Shown here: in pieces, positions 8,793 to 16,795 of the stretch
Layout of the letters: every line of letters begins with the position of its first letter
Position numbering within the stretch: position 1 is the stretch's first letter
DNA from: an uncultured Pedobacter sp.
Lineage (GTDB): Bacteria > Bacteroidota > Bacteroidia > Sphingobacteriales > Sphingobacteriaceae
Assembly (NCBI RefSeq): GCF_946479715.1
Contig: NZ_CAMLHF010000062.1
Coordinates: forward strand, 1-26,286
DNA: 26,286 bases
Direction: 5' to 3'
Program-made: the position numbers and the translations under genes
The notes under the pieces: model-generated
Seen by the model: the letters and a program-made list of their open reading frames with translations, nothing else
The model's database searches: none
What the model was told of the DNA's origin: nothing

Positions 8793-10301
8793 ATGAAAAA
8801 TAGATATATAACGGCCTTAGTAATTACTGCATTATCAATTGCAGGCTGTACAAAACTTGATGAAACACTTAATGGCGAGATCAATGACAGTGGCGTAAGC
8901 TCTGGCAATGTTGCTGCTGTATTAAATGCAAGTTATAATGCAATGAGGGCTCCTTTTCAGGGACCATACGGATGGTGGGCACTGCAGGAGTTCCCTACCG
9001 ATGAGGCCATTGTTCCAACCCGTGGTGGTGACTGGGACGACAATGGTGCATGGAGAGCGCTTCATCTGCACAAATGGGCACCAGATCATACCCGTATCCA
9101 TAGCGTATTCAGAGATTTGGGTAGCGCAAGTTATGTTGCCACCAGTGTACTCCAGTTCAATCCTAGTCCACAGCAGGCAGCCGAAGCACGGTTTATTCGC
9201 GCTTTTTCAGAATTTGCTGTTCTGGATGGCTGGGGACAGGTACCCTACAGAGAACCAGGCGAAGATGTTACACAACCTTCTAGAGTGAGAAATGCTGCAG
9301 ACGAGATCAATTACCTGATTACGGAGGTAACAGCAATTATCCCTAATTTACCAGAAGGACCTACAACAAGTGCCAACAAAAATGCTGCACGTATGCTGCT
9401 CATGAAGTGTTACTTGAACAAAGGAGCATTCTTAAACCGGGCAACAGCAACATTTGATGCAGCGGATATGGCCAAAGTTATCAGCCTTGCCGATGAAATT
9501 ATTGCCACTAACAAATATGTGCTGGCTACAAATTACTTCGACAATTTTGCGCCTGCAAATGATGCATCAAAAGAAAACGTTTTTACCGGCCGTAACGTAG
9601 GAGGATCAGATGCAGGTGGTTTAAATGCCATGTGGGTTGCTCCTTTACACTACAACCAAAATCCAAGCGGAAATAATGGTTTTTGTACCTTATCCGATTT
9701 CTACGATAAGTTTGAAAGCGTAGATTCAAGAAGAGGTGCAGCCTATCCGGGTGTAACAAACGTATCTGGCGTAAGAGTTGGCTTCCTTATCGGGCAGCAA
9801 TTTAACCAGAATGGAGTTGCTATAAAAGATAGAAGAGGTAATAACTTGATATTCACACCTGAGGTTAACATTATTGAAAGGGATCAAGATAGATTAGAGG
9901 TTGCCGGTATACGAGTAATCAAGTATCCTATCGACTATACCAATTCAGCTACAGGAATACCTGAAAATGATTGGGTATATTATCGCTATTCAGATGTTTT
10001 ATTAATGAAGGCAGAGGCGCTATTAAGAACACAACAGCCTGCGCCTGCTTTAACATTAGTTAATCAGGTAAGGTTAGTGAGAAAGGCAACCATATGGACT
10101 GCAGTAACACTTGATCAGTTGTTAGACGAAAGAGGACGCGAGTTTTTCTGGGAAGGCGTAAGAAGACAAGACCTTATCCGTTTTGGAAAATACCTTACCC
10201 CATGGCAGGAAAAACCAACTGACGATCCTAAGTATCTTGTTTTCCCAATACCATCAAATCAATTGGCGAATCCAAATTATACACAGAATCCCGGGTATTA
10301 A
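8793..10301 (+). CDS. SusD/RagB-type surface glycan-binding lipoprotein (pair 1)
   Basis: The protein has 502 residues. The lipobox LSIAGC puts the lipidated Cys at 19, followed by TKLDE. The body has family features: an N-terminal TPR-like helical scaffold (SSGNVAAVLNASYNAMRAPF; EARFIRAFSEFAVLDGWGQVPY), the DVLLMKAEALLR helix, LLDERGREFFWEGVRRQDLIRFGKY, and the closing VFPIPSNQLANPNYTQNPGY, which is the classic SusD C-terminal segment. SusD caps the SusC barrel and captures glycan at the cell surface. It is preceded by susC at 17 bases. A strong hairpin begins 8 bases after its stop, so the operon probably ends or is attenuated here. The family assignment is firm; the ligand is unknown. Confidence 0.95.
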   Translation: MKNRYITALVITALSIAGCTKLDETLNGEINDSGVSSGNVAAVLNASYNAMRAPFQGPYGWWALQEFPTDEAIVPTRGGDWDDNGAWRALHLHKWAPDHTRIHSVFRDLGSASYVATSVLQFNPSPQQAAEARFIRAFSEFAVLDGWGQVPYREPGEDVTQPSRVRNAADEINYLITEVTAIIPNLPEGPTTSANKNAARMLLMKCYLNKGAFLNRATATFDAADMAKVISLADEIIATNKYVLATNYFDNFAPANDASKENVFTGRNVGGSDAGGLNAMWVAPLHYNQNPSGNNGFCTLSDFYDKFESVDSRRGAAYPGVTNVSGVRVGFLIGQQFNQNGVAIKDRRGNNLIFTPEVNIIERDQDRLEVAGIRVIKYPIDYTNSATGIPENDWVYYRYSDVLLMKAEALLRTQQPAPALTLVNQVRLVRKATIWTAVTLDQLLDERGREFFWEGVRRQDLIRFGKYLTPWQEKPTDDPKYLVFPIPSNQLANPNYTQNPGY

Positions 10302-10308
10302 CCCTTGT

Positions 10309-10347
10309 TAAAATTAGGCACGGTGTTAAAAGCCGGGCCTAATTTTA
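10309..10347 (+). terminator. Hairpin after susD 1
   Basis: TAAAATTAGGC (10309-10319) and GCCTAATTTTA (10337-10347) are exact complements of 11 bp, with a possible CGG/CCG extension inside the loop. The U residues lie within the 3' arm and no clean U-tract follows. This fits a terminator or a 3' end-stabilising hairpin that separates SusCD from the downstream gene. Confidence 0.7.
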
Positions 10348-10409
10348 CAAAACCTACTGCGTATCAATTACTTTACACGCTATCATGATCATTTCATCCG
10401 TATACTGTT

Positions 10410-10417
10410 TAAGTTTG
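10410..10417 (+). promoter_or_regulatory. -7 promoter box before the barrel-like gene
   Basis: TAAGTTTG is a perfect TAnnTTTG match, placing a start site near 10424, about 29 bases before the ATG at 10453. It follows the susD hairpin, so the next gene may be transcribed separately. No good -33 element is seen. Confidence 0.5.
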
Positions 10418-10452
10418 ATAAACAACCACTTATAAAACCTAATATTGATTAT

Positions 10453-11715
10453 ATGAATCCCAAGTTTTTAAAGTCAACTTTATTAATGCTGACTTTTATT
10501 TGCCTCATTAATTCTGCTATAGCCGGCATACACACTGCAGTAACTGCTTCTCCACAAAAAACGGATTACAAGTTTAAAGGCAAGATCTCAAGAAAAGTAT
10601 TGGAAAACTATTTAGATCGTTCAATAACAATGCAAAGGATGCTTACCGGAGAAGGCAATTTTGACGATAACTTAAGGATGATTAAAAATATTGGCGCCAA
10701 GTTTATCGGTCGCGCAGTTTGCCAATGGGGAGGAGAAGCTGATCTTTTAAAGAACTTTGAACAGGAAAAACAACTGGCGGCCAAGGTACATCAGGTAGAT
10801 CCGGATATCATTTTACAAGCTTGTATCTTTGAAATCGTTACCCCTGAAATTGAAAAGGTTCCTGTACCGGAATGGGCTTTTAAAGCGCTTGACCTTCCGG
10901 TAGAAAAACGAAACTTCCGCTATTCAGACATCCTTTATGCTGATGGAAGAATGAATAAGCATTGGGGAAATTCGGGTGTGCCCGACATCAGCAGACCTGA
11001 AACAAAACTACTCTTCTATTTTCTTGCTGCTTCCTATATCGATGCAGGTATAGAAGGTATACACTTTGGCCAGGTTGAGTTAATGAATAAAAATGATAAA
11101 AACCTTGATCATTATGCCCAGGTATTGGATCTTATTAGAGGTTATGCAGCTAAACATGCCAGAAGAAAGATGCTCATATGCGACTCACATGTTCCAAGTG
11201 GTGGTTTTGTACGCGAAGGTAAATTGCTTATGGACTTTCATTCTTTCCCTTTAAGGATTCTGGAAACACCTGAAAAGCCTGAAGAAGCAATTCTTAAAAT
11301 TGGACATTCTGACGCCCTTTTTAACCGCAGCAAAGGAGGAATAACTCCAAGTGGCTGGACATGCGAACACCTACCCTACTTGGCAGAGCTGGATAACTTT
11401 GGTGCAAGTAAATCTCCAGGCAAACCTGTTGGGGATATTTATGTTTGGGGATACGACGAGATCAGCTGGTTTGCAAAACAAAGCGACCAGTATCGTCGAG
11501 ATTGGCTACACTATGCCTATAATTGGCTCGCAAAGGCTGATCCTAATGGATTTCTTGAAATGCCGGGAAGCAGGCAAACCACAAAACTTACCAATAAGAA
11601 ATGGTATGATGCCAATAACCGCAGTGCCGCCGTTCCTAACGGGCATGGCGATGAAGATACAATCAGAGATATTTGGGCCAAAGGCAGAACCAGCGCAGAC
11701 TTAACAAAAAATTAA
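10453..11715 (+). CDS. Secreted protein of unknown function, possibly a (beta/alpha) barrel hydrolase
   Basis: I do not recognise a characterised family. The 420-residue protein has a signal peptide (MNPKFLKSTLLMLTFICLIN, then SAIAG), so it is exported. The mature part alternates short hydrophobic strands ending in acidic or polar residues with helices: AKFIGRAVCQWGGE (82-95), DIILQACIFEIV (118-129), GIEGIHFGQVELM (199-211), KMLICDSHVP (239-248), LLMDFHSFPLRI (258-269) and GDIYVWGYDEISWF (327-340). This resembles a TIM barrel. Candidate catalytic acids at strand ends are Glu209, Asp244, Asp261, Asp335 and Glu336; this is inference from pattern. It lies between SusCD pair 1 and the sigma factor of pair 2, with a hairpin and -7 box upstream. 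A role in processing the imported glycan is likely by context only. A non-enzymatic exported protein cannot be excluded. Confidence 0.6.
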   Translation: MNPKFLKSTLLMLTFICLINSAIAGIHTAVTASPQKTDYKFKGKISRKVLENYLDRSITMQRMLTGEGNFDDNLRMIKNIGAKFIGRAVCQWGGEADLLKNFEQEKQLAAKVHQVDPDIILQACIFEIVTPEIEKVPVPEWAFKALDLPVEKRNFRYSDILYADGRMNKHWGNSGVPDISRPETKLLFYFLAASYIDAGIEGIHFGQVELMNKNDKNLDHYAQVLDLIRGYAAKHARRKMLICDSHVPSGGFVREGKLLMDFHSFPLRILETPEKPEEAILKIGHSDALFNRSKGGITPSGWTCEHLPYLAELDNFGASKSPGKPVGDIYVWGYDEISWFAKQSDQYRRDWLHYAYNWLAKADPNGFLEMPGSRQTTKLTNKKWYDANNRSAAVPNGHGDEDTIRDIWAKGRTSADLTKN

Positions 11716-11774
11716 TCTGTTTATATATTTTCTGCAACACTATTTGTTTCTTTTTGCAGATCAAAATGATGTAG

Positions 11775-12329
11775 ATGTACCCGAAAGATGATCATGCTCT
11801 CCTTATTGATCTAATAGCAGGTAGTGATAAAGCTTTTTCGAACGTTTATTCCACTTACCATCGTCAAGCTTATACTTATTTATTCAAGCGTACCGGATCT
11901 GTAACATTCGCTGAAGAGCTGGCCCAGTTGAGCTTTATTAAACTTTGGAAAAATGCATCTGCATTAAACCCAAATATAGCCCTAAATGTACAGCTATTCA
12001 GAATTTGCAGAACAGTAATGATTGATGAAATCAGACGGTTAGCTGTACGCAAAAGCACAGAAATGGGTTACCTTGATGTGGTTGGAGAACCTTCTGCAAC
12101 CAATGATGCCCTGGTAAAACAGCTTAATGACGACATCCATTCTGCAATTTCGGCATTACCTCCGGCAAGGAAAAAGGTCTTCCAGCTAAGCCGGATTGAA
12201 GGATATTCCCATAAAGAAATTGCACAAATGATGTCTATCTCTACCAGCACCGTAGAAGACCATATCGGAAAAGCCCTAAAGCTCCTTAGGAGAAAATTAA
12301 GAGACAATGTTTTCTTTTTTTTCCTATAA
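11775..12329 (+). CDS. FecI-like ECF sigma factor
   Basis: The 184-residue protein has sigma-70 region 2 at about 20-93 (AFSNVYSTYHRQAYTYLFKR ... EELAQLSFIKLWKN, the core-binding part) and region 4 at about 120-175, with the helix-turn-helix YSHKEIAQMMSISTSTVEDH preceding IGKALKLLRRKL. No extra C-terminal domain is present, as expected of FecI-type factors. The short hydrophobic tail NVFFFFL is encoded by a run of 8 T (12315-12322). It would direct transcription of the SusCD pair downstream when released by the anti-sigma protein of the next gene, 105 bases away. The ATG at 11775 follows an out-of-frame ATGATGTAG at 11766-11774. Family firm; its regulon is inferred from position. Confidence 0.95.
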   Translation: MYPKDDHALLIDLIAGSDKAFSNVYSTYHRQAYTYLFKRTGSVTFAEELAQLSFIKLWKNASALNPNIALNVQLFRICRTVMIDEIRRLAVRKSTEMGYLDVVGEPSATNDALVKQLNDDIHSAISALPPARKKVFQLSRIEGYSHKEIAQMMSISTSTVEDHIGKALKLLRRKLRDNVFFFFL

Positions 12330-12434
12330 CACGCTTCGACCGTCATGTTACCAAAATATTAATAACATTAAATTTATGTAAAGAGCAGGGGCAAAGCATT
12401 TTGGCTACGTATTAGTATTATAAATGCGATCAAA

Positions 12435-13427
12435 ATGGACAAGCAACTGCTTCAAAAATTCCTCAATCAACAATGCAGCCCTTCTGAGGCAGAATATGTA
12501 CACAATTGTCTTAAGAATGATCCGGACTTATTAGAACGTTTGCTGCCGGAAGAAGAATGGATAGAAGCCGGGCGTGTTAAAATATTATGGTGGCAGCAAT
12601 TCAATTGGACAGCCGTTGCTGCCGTACTGGCTTACGCTGTTCTAACAATACTTACAGTGAAATACCTTGTTCCAGAAGGGAATAAACAGCAACTATCTTA
12701 TCAACAACCCGTGCTTCAAAACAAGCAGATTACAATACACAATTCCGGTTCAACGGCACAGGTAATTAATTTAAAAGATGGCTCCGTTGTTAAACTGAGT
12801 CCGAATAGCACCCTTCAATACCAACAACCATTCCCCCCAAGCCAACGAAATCTGATGCTACAGGGCGAAGCCACGTTTGATGTAGCCCATGATAGCACCC
12901 GTCCATTTACAGTTACAGGCGAAGGCATCAATACCACTGCCTTAGGAACCTCCTTCCGTGTAAGAGCCTTTAAAGGAACTAGCGTAGAGGTGCGCCTCTT
13001 TAAAGGAAAAATAAGGATAGAAAGAGCAACCGGGGCATCAAAAGAACCATTCAACCAGATTATACTTTATCCTGGCCAGCAGTTTCGTTACGCTGCCGGA
13101 AAAGTAAAAATCAGTCAGTTTGAGCAAGGCTTAAGACAACAAATGCGAATTAAAAAACCTAAACCATCTTTAATTGAAAACCCTGCTCCTATGGTTGGTG
13201 GTATACTTGAATTTGATAAAACTCCATTAACACAAGTTTGCTCAGAGCTCTCGGAGCGCTATAACCGACCTATAAATTGCGATAAAGTTCAAAAGCCAAT
13301 CCTTTTAACCGGGCAATTCAATGGAACAGACAAGCTGAAAGAAATACTGAATAAAATCGCATTGCTAAACAACTTGACAATAACTGAGCTTCCTGATAGC
13401 TCTTATCAAATTACAGAAGAAAAATAA
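12435..13427 (+). CDS. FecR-like anti-sigma factor with DUF4974 C-terminus
   Basis: The 330-residue protein has a cytoplasmic sigma-binding region (1-55, LLQKFLNQQCSPSEAEYV, ending WWQQFNW), one membrane helix (about 57-78, WTAVAAVLAYAVLTILTVKY), a periplasmic FecR domain (about 98-195: INLKDGSVVKLSPNSTLQY, GEATFDVAHDSTRPFTV, TALGTSFRVRAF, EVRLFKGKIRI) and a C-terminal DUF4974 / STN-like domain (about 257-327: LEFDKTPLTQVCSELSERY, LTGQFNGTDKLKEILNKIAL). Such proteins hold the ECF sigma at the membrane until a transporter with an STN domain signals substrate binding. The SusC immediately downstream does not carry an obvious STN domain, so how the signal arrives is unclear. The 60-base gap to susC suggests co-transcription. 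Confidence 0.94.
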   Translation: MDKQLLQKFLNQQCSPSEAEYVHNCLKNDPDLLERLLPEEEWIEAGRVKILWWQQFNWTAVAAVLAYAVLTILTVKYLVPEGNKQQLSYQQPVLQNKQITIHNSGSTAQVINLKDGSVVKLSPNSTLQYQQPFPPSQRNLMLQGEATFDVAHDSTRPFTVTGEGINTTALGTSFRVRAFKGTSVEVRLFKGKIRIERATGASKEPFNQIILYPGQQFRYAAGKVKISQFEQGLRQQMRIKKPKPSLIENPAPMVGGILEFDKTPLTQVCSELSERYNRPINCDKVQKPILLTGQFNGTDKLKEILNKIALLNNLTITELPDSSYQITEEK

Positions 13428-13487
13428 GAAATCATCATTTAATAAAAAACCATAATAAATCACAATCTACTTTAAACAACCAAAATC

Positions 13488-16400
13488 ATGCAATTAAAAA
13501 TTACTCTTTTTTTAAAACGCTTTAGCAGGAGGCTCCTATTACTTCTGCTAGGGCTCAGTATCACCTCTCTGGGTCTTGCCCAGGTAAATACGGGTGGCAA
13601 GGTAACCGGTTCAATTAACGACGAAAAGGGCCTCCCACTTGTTGGTGTTTCTGTTATGGCTGTTAACGAGTCTACTCAGCTAAAAAAAACCACATCCAGT
13701 GATAGTAAAGGTTTATTCACCTTTACCGATCTGCCTGCCGGCAAAGGATATTCATTTATAATCAGTTACGTTGGCTTTCGCACCCAGAACTTAAAGAATT
13801 ATGAAATTAAAGCCGGCGAGCAAATTTCTTTAATTGTGAGAATGCTCGAAGATCAGAGCGACCTGAATGAGGTTGTAGTAGTGGGTTATGGCACGCAGAA
13901 AAAAGTAAACCTGACAGGCGCCGTAGCCACTGTAAACACCAAAACGCTTGAAGATCGTCCGATAGCCAACATAACCCAGGGCTTACAAGGAGCCGTTCCT
14001 AATTTAAATATCTCCTTTGGAGACGGCAGACCAGGATCAGATGGAAAGATTAATGTACGTGGTTTTACCTCTATTAACAGTGGTGGTAGTGGCGGTAGTC
14101 CACTCGTATTGGTTGATGGTGTTCCCGGTTCAATAAACAACCTGAACCCTAAAGACGTAGCGAGCATCTCCGTACTAAAAGATGCCTCGTCAGCCGCTAT
14201 ATATGGTGCCCGTGCCGCTTTCGGTGTAGTTCTGGTAACTACTAAAAACGGGAAGAAAGGCAGAACTACAATCAGTTACAGCAATAATTTTGGTTTTACA
14301 GCCCCAACAACAAGTACCGATTTTATGACCGATGCTTATGATGCTGCAAAAATGAACGATGAGGCCTTTATCCGTGCAGTAGGAAATTCATATACAGGTT
14401 ATACGGACGAGGATTACGCATACTTGTTAAGACGCAAAACCGACAAAAGCCTTCCTGATTACATTATTGACAACAGAAAAGGTAAAGACCAGTATGTTTA
14501 TTATGGCGATACTGATTGGTGGCATACCATATTCCGCGATAGGCAGACTAGTATGGATCATACCCTATCTGTGTCTGGCGGAAGTGAAAACACTGATTTT
14601 CTGTTTTCCGGACGTATGTATCAGAAAAACGGAATGATGCAGATAAATCAGGACAAGTACAAATCCTACAACTTGCGCGCTAAAATAAATACCAAAGTAA
14701 ATAAGTGGTTAACCATTGGCAATAACCTGCAATTCAATGCGTCCAACTATAATTATCCGGGATGGGGTGTAAATGCCAATTTTGTTTCAGTATCCGTACA
14801 CGCATTACCCTCCTATTTGCCAATGAATCCAGACGGCACAGCAACCTATCGTACAGAACTGAACAACTACACTATTGGCGATGGTCTTTTTGCAGATTTG
14901 CTACATGGTAAATCCAAAGGAAATGAAAAAGAATATGAATTTATCAACTTATTTAACGTAAACGCTCATTTGACCGAAGGGTTGGAACTAAAAGGTAACT
15001 ATACCTATTCCTTTAAGCCATCAAGCAATTGGGCGCGCAGGGCACAAGCCCCATGGTCAATATATCCCGGAGTGATCAGTCAGTTTGGCTTTGATCAGTA
15101 TTCCGAAACCAATTACACCAGGCAATCACACGTAGTGAATATTTTTGGAGACTACACCAAGACCTTAGGCAAACACACGTTCAAGGCATTACTTGGTTAT
15201 AATCAGGAATTAAATACTTACAAAAGAGTGTTTGCACAAAGAAACGACCTGATATCACAAGACCTAAATGATCTCGATCTCGGATCAGGTGATGTTCTTG
15301 CTAATGGAAATGCCAACGAATATGCATTGCTAGGAGGTTTCTTTAGGGTAAATTATGATTACGAAGGCCGATATCTTTTAGAAATAAATGGACGTTATGA
15401 TGGCACCTCTAAATTTCCTCCCGGAAGTCGCTTTGGATTTTTCCCGTCTGTTTCTGCAGGATGGCGCGTCAGCCAGGAGAAATTTTTTCCCCTAAAAGGC
15501 ATTGTTGACGAGCTTAAATTCAGAGGTTCCTATGGTTCGCTCGGCAATCAGCAAGAAGCAGCAGAATATGGCTATATTCCACTATTATCCCGTGGAACTA
15601 TAGACTACATAACTGATGGAAAAAAGACTGAATATTTATCCTCTCCAACTCCTATCTCTCCAAACCTAACATGGGAAAGAGCAACTTCTGCAAACTTTGG
15701 AGTAGATGCAGGATTTCTGGATAATCGTTTAACCGCGACATTTGACTACTATATTCGAAATACATTCGACATGTTAACAGCAGGCAGAACTGTATCCTCG
15801 GTTTTCGGTGCTGCTTCACCAAAACAAAATGCAGCAGATTTGCAGAGTAAGGGATGGGAATTAGCCCTAAACTGGACGCAGAACGGCTCATTGGCCGGAA
15901 AACCATTTAACTGGAATGTTGGCTTTGGCATATCGGATTATACTGCCGAGATCACCAGATTTGACAATCCAAACAACCTGCTAAACACCTACTATGTAGG
16001 GCAACAAATAGGCGAGATATGGGGTTATCGTGTAGGGGGTTTCTTCCAAACAGATGCAGAAGCACAGGCTTATAAAGTAAATCAGGACTATGTAAATCAA
16101 CAACGCTTAAAAGCACCCGGAAACTGGGCTAAACTGTCTGCTGGTGATATAAAATTTCTTGACATTAACGGCGACGGGGTTGTAAACAACGGAAAAAACA
16201 CATTAGCAGATCATGGAGATATGGAAGTGATAGGAAATTCCCTACCTCGTTATTCTTATGGCATTAATGCAGGCTTCAATTGGGGGAACTTTGATCTTTC
16301 AGCTATGTTCCAGGGGATCGGCAAACAGCAATGGTATCCTGGAAACAATGCCGATAAATTCTGGGGGCCTTTCTCTCGTCCATATTACTCTTTCGTAGAT

Positions 16401-16778
16401 AAAGACTTCCTAAGTGACGTATGGACTCCCGAAAACCCAAATGCTTATTTCCCAAAACTGAGAGGTTATGAAGCATTAAATGACAGAGGAGAGTTAAATG
16501 TTAAAAACGACAGGTATTTACAGGATCTGGCATACATCAGATTAAAAAACCTAACAATAGGATTTAGCCTTCCAGAAACTGCATTAAAAAGGATAAAACT
16601 GTCAAAAGTAAGGGTGTATTTAAGTGGAGAGAACCTGTTTACTTTCACCAAACTGCGTTCAAACTATATTGACCCTGAGCAAGCAGCCGGCGATTATAAC
16701 AACTCTACTGCAGATCCAAACGCAAGGGTATATCCTTTCAGTAAACTTTACTCTTTCGGTTTAGATGTATCCTTTTAA
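13488..16778 (+). CDS. SusC/RagA-type TonB-dependent outer-membrane transporter (pair 2)
   Basis: The 1096-residue protein has a signal peptide with an Arg-rich n-region (KRFSRRLLLLLLGLSITSLG, then LAQ), a CarboxypepD_reg-like domain (GSINDEKGLPLVGVSVMAVN, about 40-110), the linker VVVVGYGTQKKVNLTGAV, a plug domain with SPLVLVDGVPGSI and the signature ISVLKDASSAAIYGARAAFG near residue 226, then the beta-barrel. The late motif KFLDINGDGVVNNG resembles the Asp-rich loop common in SusC barrels. The sequence ends in SFGLDVSF. There is no STN domain between the signal peptide and the CarboxypepD_reg domain despite the sigma/anti-sigma pair upstream. It imports an unknown oligosaccharide using TonB energy. 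susD starts 17 bases later. Confidence 0.96.
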   Translation: MQLKITLFLKRFSRRLLLLLLGLSITSLGLAQVNTGGKVTGSINDEKGLPLVGVSVMAVNESTQLKKTTSSDSKGLFTFTDLPAGKGYSFIISYVGFRTQNLKNYEIKAGEQISLIVRMLEDQSDLNEVVVVGYGTQKKVNLTGAVATVNTKTLEDRPIANITQGLQGAVPNLNISFGDGRPGSDGKINVRGFTSINSGGSGGSPLVLVDGVPGSINNLNPKDVASISVLKDASSAAIYGARAAFGVVLVTTKNGKKGRTTISYSNNFGFTAPTTSTDFMTDAYDAAKMNDEAFIRAVGNSYTGYTDEDYAYLLRRKTDKSLPDYIIDNRKGKDQYVYYGDTDWWHTIFRDRQTSMDHTLSVSGGSENTDFLFSGRMYQKNGMMQINQDKYKSYNLRAKINTKVNKWLTIGNNLQFNASNYNYPGWGVNANFVSVSVHALPSYLPMNPDGTATYRTELNNYTIGDGLFADLLHGKSKGNEKEYEFINLFNVNAHLTEGLELKGNYTYSFKPSSNWARRAQAPWSIYPGVISQFGFDQYSETNYTRQSHVVNIFGDYTKTLGKHTFKALLGYNQELNTYKRVFAQRNDLISQDLNDLDLGSGDVLANGNANEYALLGGFFRVNYDYEGRYLLEINGRYDGTSKFPPGSRFGFFPSVSAGWRVSQEKFFPLKGIVDELKFRGSYGSLGNQQEAAEYGYIPLLSRGTIDYITDGKKTEYLSSPTPISPNLTWERATSANFGVDAGFLDNRLTATFDYYIRNTFDMLTAGRTVSSVFGAASPKQNAADLQSKGWELALNWTQNGSLAGKPFNWNVGFGISDYTAEITRFDNPNNLLNTYYVGQQIGEIWGYRVGGFFQTDAEAQAYKVNQDYVNQQRLKAPGNWAKLSAGDIKFLDINGDGVVNNGKNTLADHGDMEVIGNSLPRYSYGINAGFNWGNFDLSAMFQGIGKQQWYPGNNADKFWGPFSRPYYSFVDKDFLSDVWTPENPNAYFPKLRGYEALNDRGELNVKNDRYLQDLAYIRLKNLTIGFSLPETALKRIKLSKVRVYLSGENLFTFTKLRSNYIDPEQAAGDYNNSTADPNARVYPFSKLYSFGLDVSF

Positions 16779-16795
16779 CTATTAACTATACTAAG

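Noticed and set aside
12315..12322. Run of 8 T near the 3' end of the sigma factor gene, as a possible phase-variation or frameshift site
   Set aside because: Slippage would only alter the last few residues, and hydrophobic C-terminal tails are common in FecI-like factors of Bacteroidota. The frame is intact through region 4.
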